Assembly: GCA_964439605.1 (NCBI GenBank)
Contig: CAYTPC010000057.1
Coordinates: 1-5,612 of the forward strand
DNA length: 5,612 nt
Direction: 5' to 3'
From: JAITWT01 sp964439605
Lineage (GTDB): Bacteria; Pseudomonadota; Gammaproteobacteria; Burkholderiales; Burkholderiaceae_C
Shown here: one piece after another, positions 3,761-5,612 of the stretch
Numbering within the stretch: the stretch's first letter is position 1
How the letters are laid out: the number at the start of each line of letters is the position of its first letter
Program-made: the position numbers and the translations under genes
Notes under the pieces: generated by a model
What the model was told of the DNA's origin: nothing
What the model saw: the letters and a program-made list of their open reading frames with translations, nothing else
Databases searched by the model: none

Positions 3761-5305
3761 ATGAGCGAGCATTTCGTGGACACACCGGCGGGCAATGCCC
3801 CTGGCGGCCTGAGCTGGCCCCAATTCAAAGCCATGGCCGCCGATGCCGGTCAATGGCTGTGGGGCACGGTGCAAGGCGCTTTCAACGAAAAATCGACTTT
3901 CTCCCAGATCGTGGTGGATGCGGTCATCGGCATGATTCCCGTGGTGGGCGACGTGACCGCCGCGCGCGACATCGTGGCGGTGGTGGTCGGGCTGGTCGAC
4001 GATCCGGCCAAGCGCGAAAAAGTCTGGGAATGGGTGCTGCTGGTGATTCTGTTGTTTGCGCTCATTCCCGTGGTTGGCGGCGTCATCAAGGGCGTGGGGC
4101 GCATCGTGGTGAAGATTGCCAAGGAGGCCGAACCCCTTGCGGGGGCCGCGCGCGCGGCGCATTTGGCCGAAGGCGCCAAGGAGATCATTGCGTTTCTGAA
4201 CCGGATCGGGCACGGAAATGCCGAGAAGTTTCTGCTCGAACTGCGTGCGGCCAACTACCAGACCCAGCTCATCGAACGCTTCGAGGCGCTGATCCGCACG
4301 ATGAGTGGCACGCTCGAAATAATCCAAAAAAAGATGGGCGGCTTGATGCCAGCCTCTCTGGGCCAGCGCATCGAAGGGCTCAAGGCGGGGCTGCAACAGT
4401 TGCGTGCAGCGGGCTCGGAGATGATTCCCAAGGCGGTCAAGGAGTTTGACCAGAAGCTGCGTGAGATTCAGGCGTATGTGCGCTCGGGCGGGGAGACCAC
4501 CAGCCGCACGGTGATGCACGAAGTGGCGGTGGGCGAACGCGCCGTGACCCGCGCCGATGAGGCACGGCTGATCGAAGACCCGGCGGCGTTGCCGGCTCGG
4601 TCGGCTCGGGGGTGGGAGAAGAATGTGGCAGATGCCAAGGACCCGAAGACTTACATAAATGTTTATAAACATGAGCCGGGTTTTCCTGATCTGACGCGCA
4701 AAATTGAAAAAGGACATTACACCCAGATCGAAGCGTTCAGCGGCAAGATCGTCAACCGTGAATTGCAGCCGGGCGAGCAGATTTACCGCCTTTTTGGTCC
4801 TGCCGGCGATACGCACCGTGTTCAGGTGGACAAAAGCTTCGCTGGCGGCGACTGGTGGGGCTTGGGTACACCACCGAAGACAGCCAAGGAATGGCGCGAG
4901 AAAGCAGCCGTCCTCGACGAGTGGAACCGTGATGGCTTCATCATCGTGGGTACCGTGCCCGATGGCAGCCGCATCAAGGCAGCCGTGGGTACCATCTCCG
5001 AGCAAAGCGGCACCAAGCTCCCTGGTCAATACCTGCCTGGCGGTGAAATGCAGGCGGTGCTGGATATGAGCAAAGATGCCAAGACCAGCTTATCCAAGAT
5101 TGCCGACGAGGTCGTCAAGACGAGCAAGCCGGGCGCCTGGATCGACCCGGCCACCGGCATGAGGTTCGAAATACGGCCCACCGGCTGGAAGGATGCCAAC
5201 GGCATTCATGGCTACATCCACATGCCCGGTGTGGCCGCCGTGCAAACTGTCCGGCTTGGCGCGCGCGAGCAGGCTTCCAAAGATCACCGCGAGGTCACCC
5301 CATGA
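3761..5305 (+). CDS. Putative polymorphic toxin/effector: N-terminal hydrophobic pair, TNT-like C-terminal domain
   Basis: The 514-residue protein has three parts. Residues 1-120 hold an aromatic head and two hydrophobic segments, about 49-80 (MIPVVGDVTAARDIV) and 91-118 (LFALIPVVGGVIKGVG), which share an IPVVGxV motif; such a pair is typical of secreted effectors whose toxic domain must cross a target membrane. Residues about 150-285 are helical and charged, a linker or coiled coil. Residues about 295-514 differ in base composition and carry YRLFGP (342-347, Arg 343), GGDWWGLGTPP (362-372), AVLDEWNRDGF (383-393), GTISEQ (410-415) and LPGQYLPGGEMQAVL (420-434). LxPG...R.xGP followed by PGGxxQ resembles NAD-glycohydrolase TNT toxins, with Arg 343 and Gln 431 in the expected places; this is inference. 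There is no signal peptide, PAAR, VgrG or RHS module, so export could need a type VI adaptor outside the window. The stop overlaps the next start by ATGA, as in toxin-immunity pairs. Confidence 0.6.
   Translation: MSEHFVDTPAGNAPGGLSWPQFKAMAADAGQWLWGTVQGAFNEKSTFSQIVVDAVIGMIPVVGDVTAARDIVAVVVGLVDDPAKREKVWEWVLLVILLFALIPVVGGVIKGVGRIVVKIAKEAEPLAGAARAAHLAEGAKEIIAFLNRIGHGNAEKFLLELRAANYQTQLIERFEALIRTMSGTLEIIQKKMGGLMPASLGQRIEGLKAGLQQLRAAGSEMIPKAVKEFDQKLREIQAYVRSGGETTSRTVMHEVAVGERAVTRADEARLIEDPAALPARSARGWEKNVADAKDPKTYINVYKHEPGFPDLTRKIEKGHYTQIEAFSGKIVNRELQPGEQIYRLFGPAGDTHRVQVDKSFAGGDWWGLGTPPKTAKEWREKAAVLDEWNRDGFIIVGTVPDGSRIKAAVGTISEQSGTKLPGQYLPGGEMQAVLDMSKDAKTSLSKIADEVVKTSKPGAWIDPATGMRFEIRPTGWKDANGIHGYIHMPGVAAVQTVRLGAREQASKDHREVTP
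4659..4672. repeat. Perfect 14-bp AT-rich palindrome at the toxin-domain junction
   Basis: ATGTTTATAAACAT is its own reverse complement. It lies in codons 300-304 of the toxin-like gene, at the start of an AT-richer stretch (4649-4722) inside otherwise GC-rich coding sequence. That is where the C-terminal domain appears to begin. It could be coincidence, a recombination footprint or a protein-binding site. Confidence 0.5.
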
Positions 5306-5612
5306 CGATACCCAAGGACGTAATGTTGCCCAGCGATCTGGAACGCCGGCAAATCTTTTATACGCTCAAGCGCTGGAGTTCGTATACCGCCTGGAACCGC
5401 ATCCTGGGCTATTTCCAGGCGTGGGCCGATATTCACAAGCGCAGCTTGCAAATTGCCAGCGCGCAAGGATTCGAAAGTGAAACTGGTCTGCCCGAATCGG
5501 ACTACGTCATGCTTTTACAAGACTTGGCGTACTGCGAGGAAGGGGTGCAGCGGTTGCACACCGGTGACAAGCGTGTCTTTCAATGCGGCCCGATGGGGGC
5601 TTTCATGAAAGC
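5302..5612 (+). CDS. Candidate immunity protein, N-terminal 103 residues (3' end outside window)
   Basis: The ATG at 5302 overlaps the toxin-like gene's TGA (5303-5305). GAGG (5291-5294) lies seven bases upstream, so translation is probably coupled and also independently initiated. The visible chain begins MTIPKDVMLPSDLERRQIFY and continues through YTLKRWSSYTAWNRILGYF to CGPMGAFMKA at the window edge. It is soluble, rich in aromatic residues and helix-forming, with no signal peptide or membrane segment, as expected for a cytosolic immunity protein neutralising a toxin that acts in the cytosol. The family is not recognised. The immunity role is inferred from overlap and order only; an adaptor or a second effector subunit is the main alternative. 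Confidence 0.55.
   Translation, partial: MTIPKDVMLPSDLERRQIFYTLKRWSSYTAWNRILGYFQAWADIHKRSLQIASAQGFESETGLPESDYVMLLQDLAYCEEGVQRLHTGDKRVFQCGPMGAFMK

Noticed and set aside
4945..4993. 10-bp direct repeat CGTGGGTACC, two copies 39 nt apart in the toxin-like gene
   Set aside because: The copies are in frame and encode similar strands (IVGT and AVGT), so protein-level similarity and codon bias explain them without a mobile or regulatory role.
3746..5029. A 427-codon minus-strand open frame opposite the toxin-like gene
   Set aside because: The His/Arg/Leu-rich composition and absence of a ribosome binding site mark it as the antisense shadow of the plus-strand gene, which has a good start site and coherent modules.
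1..5612. CRISPR arrays, tRNA or rRNA genes, insertion-sequence ends
   Set aside because: No evenly spaced direct repeats with unique spacers, no cloverleaf or rRNA-like sequence, and no transposase reading frame were found on either strand.

Overview
The window is GC-rich (G/C at most third codon positions). It has the gene density, Shine-Dalgarno sites and protein families of a beta-proteobacterium, most plausibly Burkholderiales; this is judged from protein character and codon use, not from a marker gene. The left two thirds (1-3293) is ordinary chromosomal metabolism. The right third (about 3444-5612) is an accessory segment with a likely polymorphic toxin and the start of its probable immunity gene.

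Layout. 1-172 (+) is the C-terminal end of an acyl-CoA dehydrogenase. 173-436 is a non-coding gap with two GC hairpins and a dispersed-repeat-like block. 437-1009 (-) is an NnrU-family membrane protein. 1070-1864 (-) is an AraC-type regulator, 60 nt upstream of the NnrU gene and on the same strand. 1865-2135 is a 271-nt intergenic region holding several inverted repeats and a 3 x 14-nt tandem repeat. 2136-3290 (-) is a second acyl-CoA dehydrogenase that resembles the citronellyl-CoA dehydrogenase (AtuD) branch. 3294-3443 is its leader. 3444-3647 (-) is a short coding remnant with no convincing start, and 3650-3742 can be read on either strand, so this looks like a scar. 3761-5305 (+) is a 514-residue modular protein: an N-terminal pair of hydrophobic segments, a helical middle, and a compositionally distinct C-terminal domain. 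5302-5612 (+) overlaps it by ATGA and runs off the window.

How the parts relate. The two acyl-CoA dehydrogenases and the AraC regulator could belong to one fatty-acid or branched-acid degradation locus. NnrU may simply be carried along, since no denitrification gene is visible. The last two genes form a translationally coupled pair with the layout of a toxin and its cytosolic immunity protein. The toxin's C-terminal domain has an Arg in a YRLFGP motif and a late LPGGEMQ motif, which recall the NAD-glycohydrolase (TNT) type of toxin. That assignment is a hypothesis from motif pattern only. This cassette is the most interesting part of the window.
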